Shown here piece after piece: positions 1 to 7,171 of a stretch of DNA of 15,134 nt. A model generated the notes under the pieces. It made no database searches. It was not told the DNA's origin and was given only the letters and a program-made list of their open reading frames with translations. Made by a program: the position numbers and the translations under genes. Every line of letters starts with the position of its first letter. The stretch's first letter is position 1. This DNA is from JAHJRN01 sp043805355 (lineage in GTDB: Bacteria > Patescibacteriota > Patescibacteriia > 2-12-FULL-60-25), in contig JAZDIB010000074.1 in NCBI GenBank assembly GCA_043805355.1, positions 1-15,134 on the forward strand, in the 5' to 3' direction.

Positions 1-599
1 AGGGATTCGCCGGCGAGCATCCGCCCCGCGAACGTGGCGACGACGCCTGCCTCCCCCTCGCGGCCTTGGCGCGGCCCGTACACGTTCGCGAACCGCAACG
101 CGACGAACGGCAAGCCCCGGCTGGATCGGAAGAACGCGCCGAACCGCTCCCCCGCGTACTTCGCGATGCCGTACGGCGACTGCGGGCCGACCGGCTCGGT
201 CTCGTCCGTCGGGATGCGCGAGGCGACCGTCGGGAACACGGCCGCGGACGACGCGAACACGAACCGCTTCACCCCGGAGTCCGACGCGGCCTCGAGGAGC
301 TTCACGGTCGCGAGGATATTGCTCTCCGCGTCGAAGACCGGCTCCTCGATGGACCGCGGCACGTTCACCTGCGCGCCGAGATGGAACACGGCCTGCGGCT
401 TCAGCTTCCTCACGAAATCGGTGGCGACGCGCTTCCGAAGGTCCATCACGTGGAGCGCCGCTCCCGACGGGACGTTCTTCCGCGAGCCTGTCGACAGGTC
501 GTCGATGACCGCGACCTTCCATCCGGCGACGAGCAACGCATCGGTGAGATGCGACCCGATGAACCCGGCGCCTCCGGTCACCAACGCGAGCTGTTTCAT
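1..599 (-). CDS. NAD-dependent epimerase/dehydratase, UDP-glucose 4-epimerase-like (3' end beyond window)
   Basis: Reading minus from the ATG at 597-599 gives 199 codons with no stop before the window edge, so the C-terminal part is missing. The N-terminus has the Rossmann dinucleotide-binding motif GGAGFIG (residues 9-15) and an acidic pair after beta-2 (DD 33-34), which indicates NAD. The extended-SDR catalytic Tyr/Lys are in YGIAK (143-147), with the upstream Ser in FASSAAV (116-121) and the family block FANVYGPRQ (170-178). This matches UDP-sugar 4-epimerases (GalE type), which supply nucleotide sugars for surface polysaccharide. The exact substrate cannot be told from this half. No Shine-Dalgarno precedes the ATG. 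A -10-like TATCAT lies 9 bp upstream, so the message may be leaderless. The plus-strand ORFs here are antisense shadows. Confidence 0.9.
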   Translation of the reverse strand, partial: MKQLALVTGGAGFIGSHLTDALLVAGWKVAVIDDLSTGSRKNVPSGAALHVMDLRKRVATDFVRKLKPQAVFHLGAQVNVPRSIEEPVFDAESNILATVKLLEAASDSGVKRFVFASSAAVFPTVASRIPTDETEPVGPQSPYGIAKYAGERFGAFFRSSRGLPFVALRFANVYGPRQGREGEAGVVATFAGRMLAGES

Positions 600-608
600 A
601 TCAAAGGA

Positions 609-637
609 ATGATATCCCATCATGTCCATTCTGTCGT
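609..637 (-). promoter_or_regulatory. possible sigma-70-type promoter for the epimerase
   Basis: On the minus strand, ACGACA (632-637) is followed after 17 bp by TATCAT (609-614). The -10 ends 9 bp before the ATG, which would give an almost leaderless transcript. The -35 matches consensus at four of six bases and lies inside a REP-like repeat, so this is a weak call. Confidence 0.35.
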
Positions 638-682
638 TCCTGCCCTTCGGCTCCGCTCAGGGTAAACTCCGGCAGGAACCCC
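632..682. repeat. REP-like palindromic element, copy 1
   Basis: The element begins TGTCGTTCC and ends GGAACCC. Arms TTCCTGCC (637-644) and GGCAGGAA (671-678) form an 8-bp stem around a 26-base loop. It belongs with the repeats at 718-802 and 12222-12302 by its TGTC start, its TTCC..GGAA stem and its GAACCC end. A fragment, TGTCGTTCCCGC, follows at 695-706. Confidence 0.6.
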
Positions 683-717
683 TCCGTTTTCCACTGTCGT
701 TCCCGCACTCTCTTCTC

Positions 718-802
718 TGTCATTCCCGCGCAGGCGGGAACCCAGGAAATATCCGAATTTCACTGTTTAGCTTTCTGGGTTCCCGTCTTCACGAGGACGA
801 CA
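718..802. repeat. REP-like inverted pair (two palindromes facing each other)
   Basis: The left unit 718-745 has stem TTCCCGC (723-729) / GCGGGAA (734-740). The right unit 775-802 is its degenerate reverse complement. The whole begins TGTC and ends GACA, with 29 bp between the units. The left unit matches the reverse complement of 12275-12302 at 27 of 28 bases. The right unit matches 12275-12302 directly at 23 of 28. This two-unit inverted arrangement resembles REP doublets, which are non-autonomous and usually lie between genes. Confidence 0.75.
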
Positions 803-803
803 G

Positions 804-831
804 AACAAAAACCCCGCCAGTGCGACGGGGT
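804..831 (-). terminator. rho-independent terminator of the ABC exporter gene
   Basis: On the minus strand ACCCCG and CGGGGT (826-831 and 811-816) form a stem around a nine-base loop, followed by TTTTTGTT. It lies 10 bp past the exporter's stop codon. Confidence 0.8.
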
Positions 832-840
832 CGTGAGAGA

Positions 841-2644
841 TCATTGGTACATCTTCGCTTGGAGCGCAAAGAGCTCGGCGTATCTGCCGGCCTGCGCGAG
901 AAGGTCGTCGTGGCGGCCATCCTCAATGACACGACCGTCGTCTACGACCACGATACGCTCCGCACGACGGAGCGTAGAGAACCGATGCGAGACGAAGATG
1001 GCCGCATGCGACTGCAGCGCCGTCGGCAAGGCTTCGAAGAAGCGCTCTTCCTTTTCCGCGTCGACATGCGACGTCGGCTCGTCGAACACGTAGATGCGCG
1101 CCGGCCGATACAACGTCCGCGCGATGGCCACGATCTGCCGCTGACCGCCGGAGAGCTCGATGGCCTCGTCCTCCGGCATCGCGAAGTACTTGCCCGCATG
1201 GGTGTCGAGCCCACGAGGGAATTCCTTCGCGACGTCCTTCAGGCCGCTTGCGGCGAGCGCGCGTCGGAACCGTTTCGGGTCGAGCTTCGACGCGTAGTCA
1301 CCGTACCGGACCTGCTCACTCACCACGTCGTCGAACGTCGCGTCGTCCTGCAGGAGTACGGCCAACGCCTTACGCCAAGCGGACGGCTTGAACTTCGCGA
1401 GGTCCTTCCCATTCACGGTGATACGCCCCTTCGTGGGTTTGTACGTCCCCATGAGGAGCTTCAGGATCGTGGACTTCCCCGCACCGTTCAGCCCCACGAG
1501 CGCGATGTGCTCACCTTCCGTGAACGTCAGCTCGAACCCGCGTAAGACGTCCTTCGATGTCCCCGGATACCGGAACCACACGTCCTCAAACCGGACGATG
1601 AGCGGCTCATCCGGGACTTTGCGTCCTTCATCATGCTCCTCTTCTGTCTCGAAGAATCGCTTGAGGATGACGAGGAAGCCGGATTCCTGAGCGACGAACC
1701 GAATGTTCCAACTGAAATTCTCGATTTCGCCGACGAGTCGCTGATACGTCGTAAGGAATACGACGAAAGCGCTTACGGCGACGGTCCCGGCGAGCACACC
1801 GGGGACGAGGATAATGAGGCCACTCGCGAACCCTATGACCTCAAACAATGAGGACAGGAGAAAGATGCCGAGATTCTTCTTCGATTGTGCAACCTTGGCC
1901 TCTACGATGACATCCATGAGCGCACGCCAACGTTTCAGGAACGGGGTGGGGAGACCTGTCGCCTTCGCCGTAAGGAGAGGCGTAGGACGACGGAGCGTCT
2001 CACGGATATAGATGGCGCGACGACCTTCTCGTGTCTCAAACTTCAGGATGCTCCAGCTCATCTCGTTGTAACGGACGAGGAGGAACACCATGAGGCCGAG
2101 CGAGAGCAGGACGAATGCGAGGACGGTCCACGGCACCATGACGAAAGCCGACGCAAGACCGATGGCGCTCATGACGGTACGAAGCGAGCGGAGTCCATTC
2201 GACTGGACGTTCATCAGGACAAACGATTTCCGTTCGTACGCGGATGCGAGCGCCTGGAAATCCGGGTCTTCGATCGTCTTGTACGGAAGAGAGACGCTGT
2301 GTCGAAGCGCACGTTCCTGATAGTCGTTGTCCAAACGTAACCGCTGGATTTCAGTCAGGGATTCCTGCAGGCTTCCGAAAAAACCCATCGCAAGGAAGAT
2401 GCCGATGATGATGGCGCCCCACATCATGGCACCGGAGGCGTCCCCCTGCGCTCAGGGCATCCGTGATTGATTTAATGGCGAACACGGATGCAAAATTCAT
2501 TGGTCCGTTCATGACGGCCAACGCAACGATGCCGTAGAACAATCCTGGGCTCGCGTCGCGAATCAACCGTACCGCGAACGGCGCCGCCTTCAAAATCTCT
2601 TTCCACCCCGGTTTCTCGAGGGACAATCGTTCTTCTTTCGTCAT
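841..2644 (-). CDS. ABC-type exporter, fused membrane and ATPase domains, interrupted by a one-base frameshift
   Basis: Translation starts at ATG 2642-2644 (MTKEERLSLE), 6 bp after GAGG, and reads about 67 codons to a run of five C (2442-2446, plus strand). The protein then continues in another frame (MMWGAIIIGI..., from 2427) to 841. Removing one G from the minus-strand G5 restores a smooth 600-residue protein, normal for a half-transporter. The first ~330 residues are membrane segments. The ATPase part has Walker A GLNGAGKST (384-392 in the repaired numbering), Q-loop Gln 432, signature LSGGQ (497-501), Walker B IYVFDE (517-522) and switch His 553. As known for the family, it would work as a homodimer or heterodimer in the inner membrane; the substrate is unknown. 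The shift may be a sequencing error, a true mutation or +1 frameshifting. It sits between prfB and the epimerase with its own promoter and terminator. Confidence 0.88.
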
Positions 2645-2655
2645 GATGCGCCTCG

Positions 2656-2684
2656 ATTGTATCAAGTTGTCGAACGTACGGCAC
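2656..2684 (-). promoter_or_regulatory. possible extended -10 promoter for the ABC exporter
   Basis: On the minus strand the sequence TGATACAAT holds an extended -10 (TG, one base, then TACAAT at 2656-2661). The -35 position 17 bp away (GTGCCG, 2679-2684) is poor. The -10 ends 11 bp before the ATG, so any leader would be only about four bases. Confidence 0.45.
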
Positions 2685-2697
2685 GCGACCGTACACG

Positions 2698-2724
2698 AAA
2701 ACGACCCGTGCGTCAACGGGTCGT
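2698..2724 (-). terminator. rho-independent terminator of prfB
   Basis: On the minus strand ACGACCCGT and ACGGGTCGT make a perfect 9-bp stem (2716-2724 with 2701-2709) around a six-base loop, followed by TTTTCG. It separates prfB from the exporter gene. Confidence 0.88.
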
Positions 2725-2738
2725 CGGTCCCTGGATCC

Positions 2739-3869
2739 TTAGTCCTCGTTCAGTTCCTTCTTCACGTCGCGCTTGTCCGCGTCCATGCGGAGGTATCCTT
2801 CGACGAACCGGTCGAGGTCGCCGTCGAGCACCGTGTCCGGATCCGAGGTCTCCACGTCGGTGCGGTGGTCCTTCACCATCTTGTACGGATGCAGGACGTA
2901 CGACCGGATCTGGTTCCCCCATTCCGCGCTGTGGTATTCACCCCGGAGTTTCTGGCGCTCCTTCGCGATCTCCTCTTCGCGGAGCGCGACGAGCTTGCTG
3001 CGCAGGATCTTCATCGCGACTTCCTTGTTCTGCGTCTGCGAGCGTTCGTTCTGGCACTGCACCGTGATCTTGGTCGGCAGGTGCACGATGCGGACCGCGG
3101 AGTACGTCGTGTTCACGGACTGGCCGCCCTTGCCGCCGGACATGAACGTGTCGACGCGCAGGTCCTCGGGACGGATGTCCACGTCCACGCTCTCGTCGAT
3201 CTCCGGCACGACCTCCACGAGCGCGAACGACGTCTGGCGGAGCGCGTCGGAATTGAACGGCGACTGGCGCACGAGACGATGCACGCCGGCCTCGGCCTTG
3301 AGGTGCCCGTACGCATGACGGCCTTCGACGAAGAACGTCGCGGACTTGATGCCCGCTTCCCCGCCGCGGCTCTCGTCGACCGACCGCACCTTCCAACCCT
3401 TGCGCTCGGCGTAGCGGAAGTACATCCGGAGGAGCATCTCGGCCCAGTCCTGCGCGTCCGTGCCGCCGGCACCCGCGTGGATGGAGACGACCGCGTTGGA
3501 GGCGTCGTACTTGCCGGAGAACATCATGGAGAACTCGAGGCCGAGGTACCGCTTCTCAAGCTCGTCGATCTTGGCCGTCGCGTCCGGCTCGAACGACGCG
3601 TCGTCATCCTTCAGCGCCATGCCGACCAGCTCCTGCAGCTCCATCATCTCTCCGCGGAGACCCGCCCACGCGTCGAACTCCTTCTTGAGGTCGGAAAGCT
3701 TCTGCGACTCGCGCTTGGCGCGGTCCGGGTCGGACCAGAAGTCCGGCGCCGACGTCTCGACCTCGAGCGCCTGGATCTCGCCGCGCCGCGCGTCCAAATC
3801 CAAGACCCGCCACGCGTCGTCGATGCGGGCCCGGAGCGCGTCTGCGCGTGCCGCGATATCTTTCAGCAT
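2739..3869 (-). CDS. prfB: peptide chain release factor 2 (RF2)
   Basis: This 376-residue class I release factor reads UAA and UGA stop codons on the ribosome. The RF2-specific recognition tripeptide SPF is at 203-205, in RLVRQSPFNSDALR. The catalytic GGQ is at 248-250, in SGGKGGQSVN. The helical N-terminal domain (about 1-115) aligns with other RF2 proteins from its start, and the length is normal. The programmed +1 frameshift found near codon 25 in many prfB genes is absent; the reading frame is continuous. An RF2 with intact SPF argues that UGA is a stop here and is not recoded to glycine as in some Patescibacteria. There is no clear Shine-Dalgarno, and a promoter-like -10 ends 7 bp before the ATG. 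It diverges from the unknown gene at 4013. Confidence 0.97.
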   Translation of the reverse strand: MLKDIAARADALRARIDDAWRVLDLDARRGEIQALEVETSAPDFWSDPDRAKRESQKLSDLKKEFDAWAGLRGEMMELQELVGMALKDDDASFEPDATAKIDELEKRYLGLEFSMMFSGKYDASNAVVSIHAGAGGTDAQDWAEMLLRMYFRYAERKGWKVRSVDESRGGEAGIKSATFFVEGRHAYGHLKAEAGVHRLVRQSPFNSDALRQTSFALVEVVPEIDESVDVDIRPEDLRVDTFMSGGKGGQSVNTTYSAVRIVHLPTKITVQCQNERSQTQNKEVAMKILRSKLVALREEEIAKERQKLRGEYHSAEWGNQIRSYVLHPYKMVKDHRTDVETSDPDTVLDGDLDRFVEGYLRMDADKRDVKKELNED

Positions 3870-3876
3870 GCGTCAC

Positions 3877-3905
3877 ACGCTACCCGAAAAACCCTCGAAT
3901 ATCAA
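3877..3905 (-). promoter_or_regulatory. likely promoter for prfB, placed for a leaderless transcript
   Basis: On the minus strand TTGATA (3900-3905) is followed after 17 bp by TAGCGT (3877-3882). The -10 fits only the TAnnnT core. It ends 7 bp before the prfB ATG, so transcription would begin at about the start codon itself. Confidence 0.5.
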
Positions 3906-3935
3906 GGTTTTTCCACCCGACCGACGTCGAAACCC

Positions 3936-3964
3936 TTGACAAAACCCTCATTTTGTGTTATATT
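3936..3964 (+). promoter_or_regulatory. near-consensus sigma-70-type promoter
   Basis: TTGACA (3936-3941), a 17-bp spacer, then TATATT (3959-3964). It is among the best promoter matches in the window and drives the unknown gene at 4013. The leader of about 40 bases contains a short CTGG-N7-CCAG dyad (3974-3988). Confidence 0.85.
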
Positions 3965-4000
3965 CGTTCGTTCCTGGCTGATATCCAGCTGGGTCAAAAC

Positions 4001-4006
4001 AGGAGG
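4001..4006 (+). promoter_or_regulatory. Shine-Dalgarno site that sets a GTG start
   Basis: A full AGGAGG lies 6 bp before GTG 4013-4015. It fixes the start at this GTG. The in-frame upstream ATG at 3848 lies before the promoter. Confidence 0.88.
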
Positions 4007-4012
4007 AAATCC

Positions 4013-4453
4013 GTGCGAACCTTCAATTGGAATCGGATGCCGGAGTCGGAGACGATTGGCCGCATCGATGCATCTCGCCGTCCGCGACGACAACCGTCCC
4101 GGCCATCCCTTCCCCAGCCGCAACGCGCTTTCCTGGCCACGCCCGAGGAGCTCGAGGAACAGGGATTCCTGCTTTCCGCCCCGGTGTGTCGGAGGGACGC
4201 GACGTATGCCGTGACCGTCGGGACGTTCTGTGCGAGCGGTTACGACGAGCCGTTCAGCGCAGAGGTGCCGATCCTCGACGATCCGACGGACGACGACCTC
4301 GAGGCGAGGCGATTGAGCGAAGAGCGACAGCGCGAGCTCAACGAAGCGTCTTGGCGGAACTTCCGTCAGTATGCACTGATGGGTTCGCGCCCACCTCAAC
4401 AGCCCCGTCGTCCGCAGGACCGACGCGAGACCATCCGTCCCATCGCGGCGTAG
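4013..4453 (+). CDS. hypothetical protein, 146 residues, Arg/Pro-rich ends
   Basis: No family is recognised. The GTG start follows a full AGGAGG and a near-consensus promoter, so the gene is probably expressed well. The N-terminal ~40 residues are basic and proline-rich (RRPRRQPSRP), likely disordered. A central block (about 41-85) holds two cysteines (C58, C73) in SAPVCRRDATYAVTVGTFCA. An acidic stretch follows (PILDDPTDDDLEARR), then a Glu/Arg-rich helix (LSEERQRELNEASW), and a basic tail (RPPQQPRRPQDRRE). There is no signal peptide or membrane segment. It stands alone, divergent from prfB and closed by a two-way terminator. The charge pattern would allow nucleic-acid or ribosome binding, but this is only a guess. 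Codon use is GC-rich like its neighbours, so it looks native. Confidence 0.8.
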   Translation: MRTFNWNRMPESETIGRIDASRRPRRQPSRPSLPQPQRAFLATPEELEEQGFLLSAPVCRRDATYAVTVGTFCASGYDEPFSAEVPILDDPTDDDLEARRLSEERQRELNEASWRNFRQYALMGSRPPQQPRRPQDRRETIRPIAA

Positions 4454-4460
4454 GCCCTAC

Positions 4461-4522
4461 GACAAAGCCGGCTGGAGCTCCCCCTCTCGGGGTCGAAGCT
4501 CCAGCCGGCTCTTCAGTTTGTC
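4461..4522. terminator. bidirectional terminator between convergent genes
   Basis: A perfect 14-bp stem is formed by AGCCGGCTGGAGCT (4466-4479) and AGCTCCAGCCGGCT (4497-4510). An inner CCCC/GGGG pairing and an outer GACAAA/TTTGTC pairing (4461-4466, 4517-4522) add to it. Short T runs follow on both strands. It serves the plus gene ending at 4453 and the minus gene ending at 4521, and overlaps that gene's stop codon. Confidence 0.85.
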
Positions 4523-4931
4523 ACAGGTTGATCTTCTTGCGGTACGGACCGATGAGCGGGATTTCCCAGAACTCGCCCATGAGGCACTTCACGAAGGCGA
4601 TGACGTCCACGATGAAGAACGCGAGGCCGAGCGTCCATCCGATGATGGGGAACCAGAAGACGAACGATCCGATGATCCACGCGATGAACAGGACAAGCCC
4701 CTGCTTACCGTGCTCCTGGCAGAACTTCGAGTCCTTCTTCGCGAGCAACGGGATGAGGAACAGGATGCCGACGTACGAGAGGCACGCGAGAATCTTGTTC
4801 TCCTCGATGTCCTTCGGGTCGAAGGCCATGTGCGCCGCCGACGAGGGCACGGAGGGCGGCGGAGGGGTCGGGGGCGTCGACGGAGCCATGGGTTGGCTCG
4901 GCGGGACTTGCTGGTTCATGTCGTCTGACAT
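4521..4931 (-). CDS. small membrane protein, Tic20/DUF4870-like
   Basis: This 136-residue protein has a proline-rich, probably cytoplasmic N-terminus (about 1-33) followed by three hydrophobic segments (about 47-64, 77-97 and 100-118) and a basic end (YRKKINL). The block FDPKDIEENKILACLSYVG, then LIPLLAKKDSKF and GKQGLVLF, is typical of small Tic20/DUF4870-like proteins that recur in Patescibacteria. Their function is not established. No Shine-Dalgarno is present: the 20 bases before the ATG are mostly AAC/CCA. It lies 60 bp downstream of the hypothetical gene at 4992-5456 on the same strand, with no clear promoter between, and may be read with it. The antisense plus-strand ORF of the same length is a shadow. 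Confidence 0.87.
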   Translation of the reverse strand: MSDDMNQQVPPSQPMAPSTPPTPPPPSVPSSAAHMAFDPKDIEENKILACLSYVGILFLIPLLAKKDSKFCQEHGKQGLVLFIAWIIGSFVFWFPIIGWTLGLAFFIVDVIAFVKCLMGEFWEIPLIGPYRKKINL

Positions 4932-4991
4932 ATGCGATTGGTTGGGTTGGTTAGTTTTATTCGTTTTCCCTTCATGTGATGCTTTCCCCCC

Positions 4992-5456
4992 TCACCCCGT
5001 CCCCGTCTTCGTCTCCTGGTTTTCTCCATCGCTCTCAAGGATGGAGTGGACATAGGGCGCACGTGTCGATCCGAGATTCTTCAAGGAAACGGTGCCCTGA
5101 CCATCTACTACGACGGGAGCCTCATAGGCCTTTCCGCCCTTCATCACGTCCGATGGACCACCGATCTTCCGCGTCTTTGCCGCTTTCGAGAAGTCCTCGT
5201 CCGTGAACGTGTGCCGCGTGGAGCTGGGAGGTTGCAGGTTCGTATCCGATTCCTGCTCCTTCGGCTTCGTATTGATCCTGACCGTGTCGACGACAGGCTC
5301 CACCATGGCGACCTCAGGCATAACGTCCGCCGACGCCACGACGCCGGAGACGACATCCCTCTCTCCGGATGCTTCGACGTGTTTTTTCCGGGCTTCTTCG
5401 AGAAGCTGCTCCATCGTCTTCGGGCTATAGGACGGCTCTCGTGGCTGTTCCAGCAT
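4992..5456 (-). CDS. hypothetical hydrophilic protein, 154 residues
   Basis: No family is recognised. The protein has no signal peptide and no membrane segment. The N-terminus carries a short predicted helix (MEQLLEEARKKHVEAS, about 15-30). Then come a Val/Ala/Glu-rich stretch (about 37-62), a polar linker, and a more compact-looking C-terminal part (about 82-143) with TFTDEDFSKAAKTRKIGG and VVVDGQGTVSLKNLGST. Its promoter-like TAGACA-17-TACACT ends 9 bp before the ATG and no Shine-Dalgarno is seen, which suggests leaderless translation. It lies between the groEL terminator and the Tic20-like gene and may form a two-gene unit with the latter. The start is not certain; a second in-frame ATG is at codon 15. 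Confidence 0.7.
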   Translation of the reverse strand: MLEQPREPSYSPKTMEQLLEEARKKHVEASGERDVVSGVVASADVMPEVAMVEPVVDTVRINTKPKEQESDTNLQPPSSTRHTFTDEDFSKAAKTRKIGGPSDVMKGGKAYEAPVVVDGQGTVSLKNLGSTRAPYVHSILESDGENQETKTGTG

Positions 5457-5465
5457 ATTGCGGAA

Positions 5466-5494
5466 AGTGTATCTCGCCCCGTTCCGGCTGTCTA
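5466..5494 (-). promoter_or_regulatory. promoter for the hypothetical gene ending at 4992
   Basis: On the minus strand TAGACA (5489-5494, five of six) is followed after 17 bp by TACACT (5466-5471, four of six). The -10 ends 9 bp before the ATG at 5456, just downstream of the groEL terminator. Confidence 0.6.
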
Positions 5495-5503
5495 TCGGGA
5501 CCG

Positions 5504-5528
5504 AAAGCGCTCCCCGGTCGGGAGCGCT
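5504..5528 (-). terminator. terminator of groESL
   Basis: On the minus strand AGCGCTCCC and GGGAGCGCT (5520-5528 with 5506-5514) form a perfect 9-bp stem with a five-base loop, followed by only TTCGG. The strong stem lies 10 bp past the groEL stop. The T run is poor, so termination may be partial. Confidence 0.7.
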
Positions 5529-5538
5529 GCCTGTTTCC

Positions 5539-7167
5539 TCAGTAGTCCATGCCCATCCCGCCGCCGCGACCGCCGGACGCCGGCTCGTCTTTCTTCGGGA
5601 TGTCCGTGATCACGCATTCCGTGGTGAGGAACATCGCCGCGACGGAGGCTGCGTTCTGCAGGGCGAAGCGCGTCACCTTGGTCGGATCCACGATGCCGGC
5701 CTTGGAGAGGTCCTCGTACCGGTCGAGCGCGGCGTTGTAGCCCTCGCTTCCCGTCTTCTTCTTGACCTCCTCGGCCACGACCGACCCGTCCTTACCTGCG
5801 TTCTGCGCGATGGCGCGGATGGGCTCCTCGAGCGCTTTCTTCAGGATGCGGATGCCGATGGCTTCCTCGCCCTCGACCGCGACCGCGTCGAGCGCCACGA
5901 GCGCGCGGAGATACGCCACGCCGCCGCCAGGCACGATGCCCTCCTCGATAGCCGCTTTGGTCGCGCTGACCGCGTCCTCGATGCGGTGCTTCTTCTCCTT
6001 CATCTCGGTTTCCGTGGCCGCGCCCACCTTGATGACGGCGACGCCGCCGGAAAGCTTCGCGAGCCGCTCCTGGAGCTTCTCCTTGTCGAAGTCGGATTCC
6101 GTGCCTTCGATCTGCTTCTTGATCTGGCTGACGCGGGCCGCGATGTCCTCCTTGGTGCCCTTGCCGTCCACGAACGTCGTATGTTCCTTGGTCGAGACGA
6201 CCTTGCGGCTGGACCCGAGGTCGATCAGCTCGACCGTATCGAGCTTGCGGCCGACCTCCTCGCTCACGAACGCCGAGCCCGTGACGGTCGCGATATCCTG
6301 GAGCATCTCCTTGCGGCGGTCGCCGAAGCCCGGCGCCTTGACCGCGAGCGCGTGGAACGTGCCGCGGAGCTTGTTCACGACGAGCGTCGTGAGTGCCTCC
6401 CCTTCCACGTCCTCCGCGATGATGACGATTTCCTTCTTGCCGGACTGCACCACCTTCTCGAGGATGGGCAGGATGTCCTGGATGGACGAGATCTTCTTGT
6501 CCGTGACGAGGATGTACGGGTCCGAATACTCGGCCTCCATGCGCTCCGGGTTCGTCACCATGTACGGCGCGGCGTAGCCCTTCTCGATGCGCATGCCTTG
6601 CACGACCTCGGTGACGACGCCGAACGTCTGCGATTCCTCGACCGTGATGACGCCGTCCTGGCCGACCTGCTTGATGGCGCTCGCGATGGTCTTGCCGATC
6701 TCGGGATCGTTCGCCGAGATGGACGCGACCTGCTGGATCTCCTCGTCGGACGAGACCGGCTTCGAGATCTTCTCCTTGAGCTCCTTCACGATGGCTTCGA
6801 CGCCCATCTCCATGCCGCGCTTCACCGCGAGCGGGTTGGCCCCGGCCGTGATGTTCTTGATGCCTTCCGCGATCATGGCCTGCGCGAGCACGGTCGCCGT
6901 GGTGGTGCCGTCGCCCGCGACGTCGTTCGTCTTGGACGCGACTTCCTTCACGAGTTCCGCGCCGAGGTTCTCCACCTTGTCCTCGAGCTCGATGTCCTTT
7001 GCCACGGTGACGCCGTCCTTGGTGATGGTCGGCGATCCGTATCCCTTGTCGAGCACGACGTTGCGGCCCTTCGGACCGAGCGTGACCTTCACCGCATTCG
7101 CGAGCTGGTCCACGCCGCGCTTCAGCGCCTGCCGCGCCTGTTCGTCGAAGATGATCTGCTTTGCCAT
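5539..7167 (-). CDS. groEL: chaperonin GroEL (Hsp60)
   Basis: This is the 542-residue subunit of the double-ring chaperonin that folds proteins in the cytoplasm by ATP-driven encapsulation with GroES. It is full length. The ATP-site motif NDVAGDGTTTATVLAQ is at about 81-96 (the DGTTT core is conserved). The apical domain is intact, EEGIVPGGG is near 400, and the tail ends in a short Gly/Met-rich GGRGGGMGMDY, as in canonical GroEL. It follows groES with only four bases between stop and start, and no Shine-Dalgarno fits there, so translation probably depends on coupling to groES. Regulation comes from the CIRCE operator upstream of groES. The 574-codon plus-strand ORF lying across it is an antisense artefact of GC-rich codon use. 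Confidence 0.98.
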   Translation of the reverse strand: MAKQIIFDEQARQALKRGVDQLANAVKVTLGPKGRNVVLDKGYGSPTITKDGVTVAKDIELEDKVENLGAELVKEVASKTNDVAGDGTTTATVLAQAMIAEGIKNITAGANPLAVKRGMEMGVEAIVKELKEKISKPVSSDEEIQQVASISANDPEIGKTIASAIKQVGQDGVITVEESQTFGVVTEVVQGMRIEKGYAAPYMVTNPERMEAEYSDPYILVTDKKISSIQDILPILEKVVQSGKKEIVIIAEDVEGEALTTLVVNKLRGTFHALAVKAPGFGDRRKEMLQDIATVTGSAFVSEEVGRKLDTVELIDLGSSRKVVSTKEHTTFVDGKGTKEDIAARVSQIKKQIEGTESDFDKEKLQERLAKLSGGVAVIKVGAATETEMKEKKHRIEDAVSATKAAIEEGIVPGGGVAYLRALVALDAVAVEGEEAIGIRILKKALEEPIRAIAQNAGKDGSVVAEEVKKKTGSEGYNAALDRYEDLSKAGIVDPTKVTRFALQNAASVAAMFLTTECVITDIPKKDEPASGGRGGGMGMDY

Positions 7168-7171
7168 ATGG

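Noticed and set aside
3750..3869. Programmed +1 frameshift in prfB
   Set aside because: The RF2 frame is continuous from the ATG, and no in-frame UGA occurs near codon 25.
2643..4214. 523-codon plus-strand ORF across prfB
   Set aside because: It lies antisense to RF2, which has all its motifs, and its translation shows no recognisable domain.
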